Positions 63,769-64,000 of a DNA stretch of 64,000 bases are shown here, piece by piece. Both the position numbers and the translations under genes were made by a program. How positions within the stretch are numbered: the first letter of the stretch is position 1; each line of letters begins with the position of its first letter. Under the pieces are notes generated by a model, which was given only the letters and a program-made list of their open reading frames with translations, had not been told where the DNA came from and searched no databases. This stretch comes from Betaproteobacteria bacterium (GTDB lineage Bacteria; Pseudomonadota; Gammaproteobacteria; Burkholderiales; Burkholderiaceae_D): NCBI GenBank assembly GCA_025362735.1, contig JANYFL010000065.1, positions 121,179 to 185,178 of the forward strand. The letters run 5' to 3'.

Positions 63769-64000
63769 TGCGATGATCCCCTCTGAAAGAACAGCGGCTG
63801 GTACGGCCGCAGGATCAGATCCTTGTTCACCATGACCCGCATCGGAAAGCCGGGCCGGACAGTGAGCGTCGGCTGGATGCTCACATTGCGTTTGGTGATC
63901 TCCTGACCGACCTGGTTCACTGTGTCCTGTCCACTCTGGCGCGTGGCGATGATGATTTTGCTATCGCTGCCGGTGCGATCAGGCGCAGCCAGTTCGGCAC
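63765..64000 (-). CDS. trbI: TrbI, conjugative type IV secretion protein (VirB10-like), 3' part
   Basis: The last 77 residues of a TrbI/VirB10 protein; the gene continues beyond the right edge. NQVGQEITKRNVSIQPTLTV, RPGFPMRVMVNKDLIL and RPYQPLFF are typical of the TrbI C-terminus, which joins inner and outer membrane parts of the mating-pair channel. The rest of a trb cluster is expected to the right. Confidence 0.85.
   Translation of the reverse strand, partial: AELAAPDRTGSDSKIIIATRQSGQDTVNQVGQEITKRNVSIQPTLTVRPGFPMRVMVNKDLILRPYQPLFFQRGSSQ

Overview
The window looks like the chromosome of a betaproteobacterium, probably Burkholderiales and possibly Oxalobacteraceae-like. I infer this from gene order and protein character: argH divergent from an algZ/algR pair, then hemC-hemD-hemX-hemY; nadE-glnB-folC-SPOR-cvpA-purF-metZ; rpsF-priB-rpsR-rplI-dnaB; moaA-chrA-rne divergent from rluC-HAD-Rieske-sppA; and glnA-ntrB-ntrC-xthA. 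No rRNA operon and no CRISPR array were seen. One tRNA, tRNA-Leu(CAG), is present.

Layout: 1-4.2 kb is a hydroxycinnamate (ferulate/p-coumarate) catabolic locus with a 5'-truncated feruloyl-CoA synthase, a MarR regulator, a degraded YCII/ECF-sigma remnant, a TonB-like envelope protein and the hydratase/lyase ech. 4.2-16.3 kb holds the tRNA, rnr, rlmB, argH, a LytS/LytTR two-component pair, an orphan lipoprotein and the haem genes. 16.4-21.2 kb holds an exported DUF1800/DUF1501 pair, ppa, a small secreted Cys-rich protein and a cluster of three unrelated intergenic palindromes. 21.2-30.5 kb carries NAD, PII, folate, purine and methionine genes.

30.5-36.3 kb is the most interesting segment. 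Three tandem 39-codon genes, too short for normal gene calling, encode nearly identical peptides with a textbook double-glycine leader and a predicted core of only eight residues (MGSVVFDD). They are flanked by a divergent TPR/HD-GYP protein and by a convergent operon for an HlyD-type adaptor and a C39-peptidase ABC exporter whose catalytic residues are all intact. The simplest reading is a self-contained peptide export system. A more speculative reading is a Gram-negative peptide signalling circuit in which the TPR protein senses the peptide and changes c-di-GMP. I do not recognise it as a described system.

36.4-62.8 kb returns to housekeeping genes: the ribosomal/primosome operon (with an apparent CTG start for priB), dnaB, a phosphate transporter with its DUF47 partner, an orphan HEPN protein, moaA, chrA, rne, rluC, sppA, rdgB, a ThiS/MoaD-like protein with a BNR-repeat protein, hemW, and the nitrogen regulon glnA-ntrBC. 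At about 62.8 kb, just beyond xthA, the sequence changes to the end of an integrative conjugative element (AlpA-type regulator, DUF2274 protein, trbI), which runs off the right edge.

All functional statements come from reading translated sequence and motifs. No database search was run.
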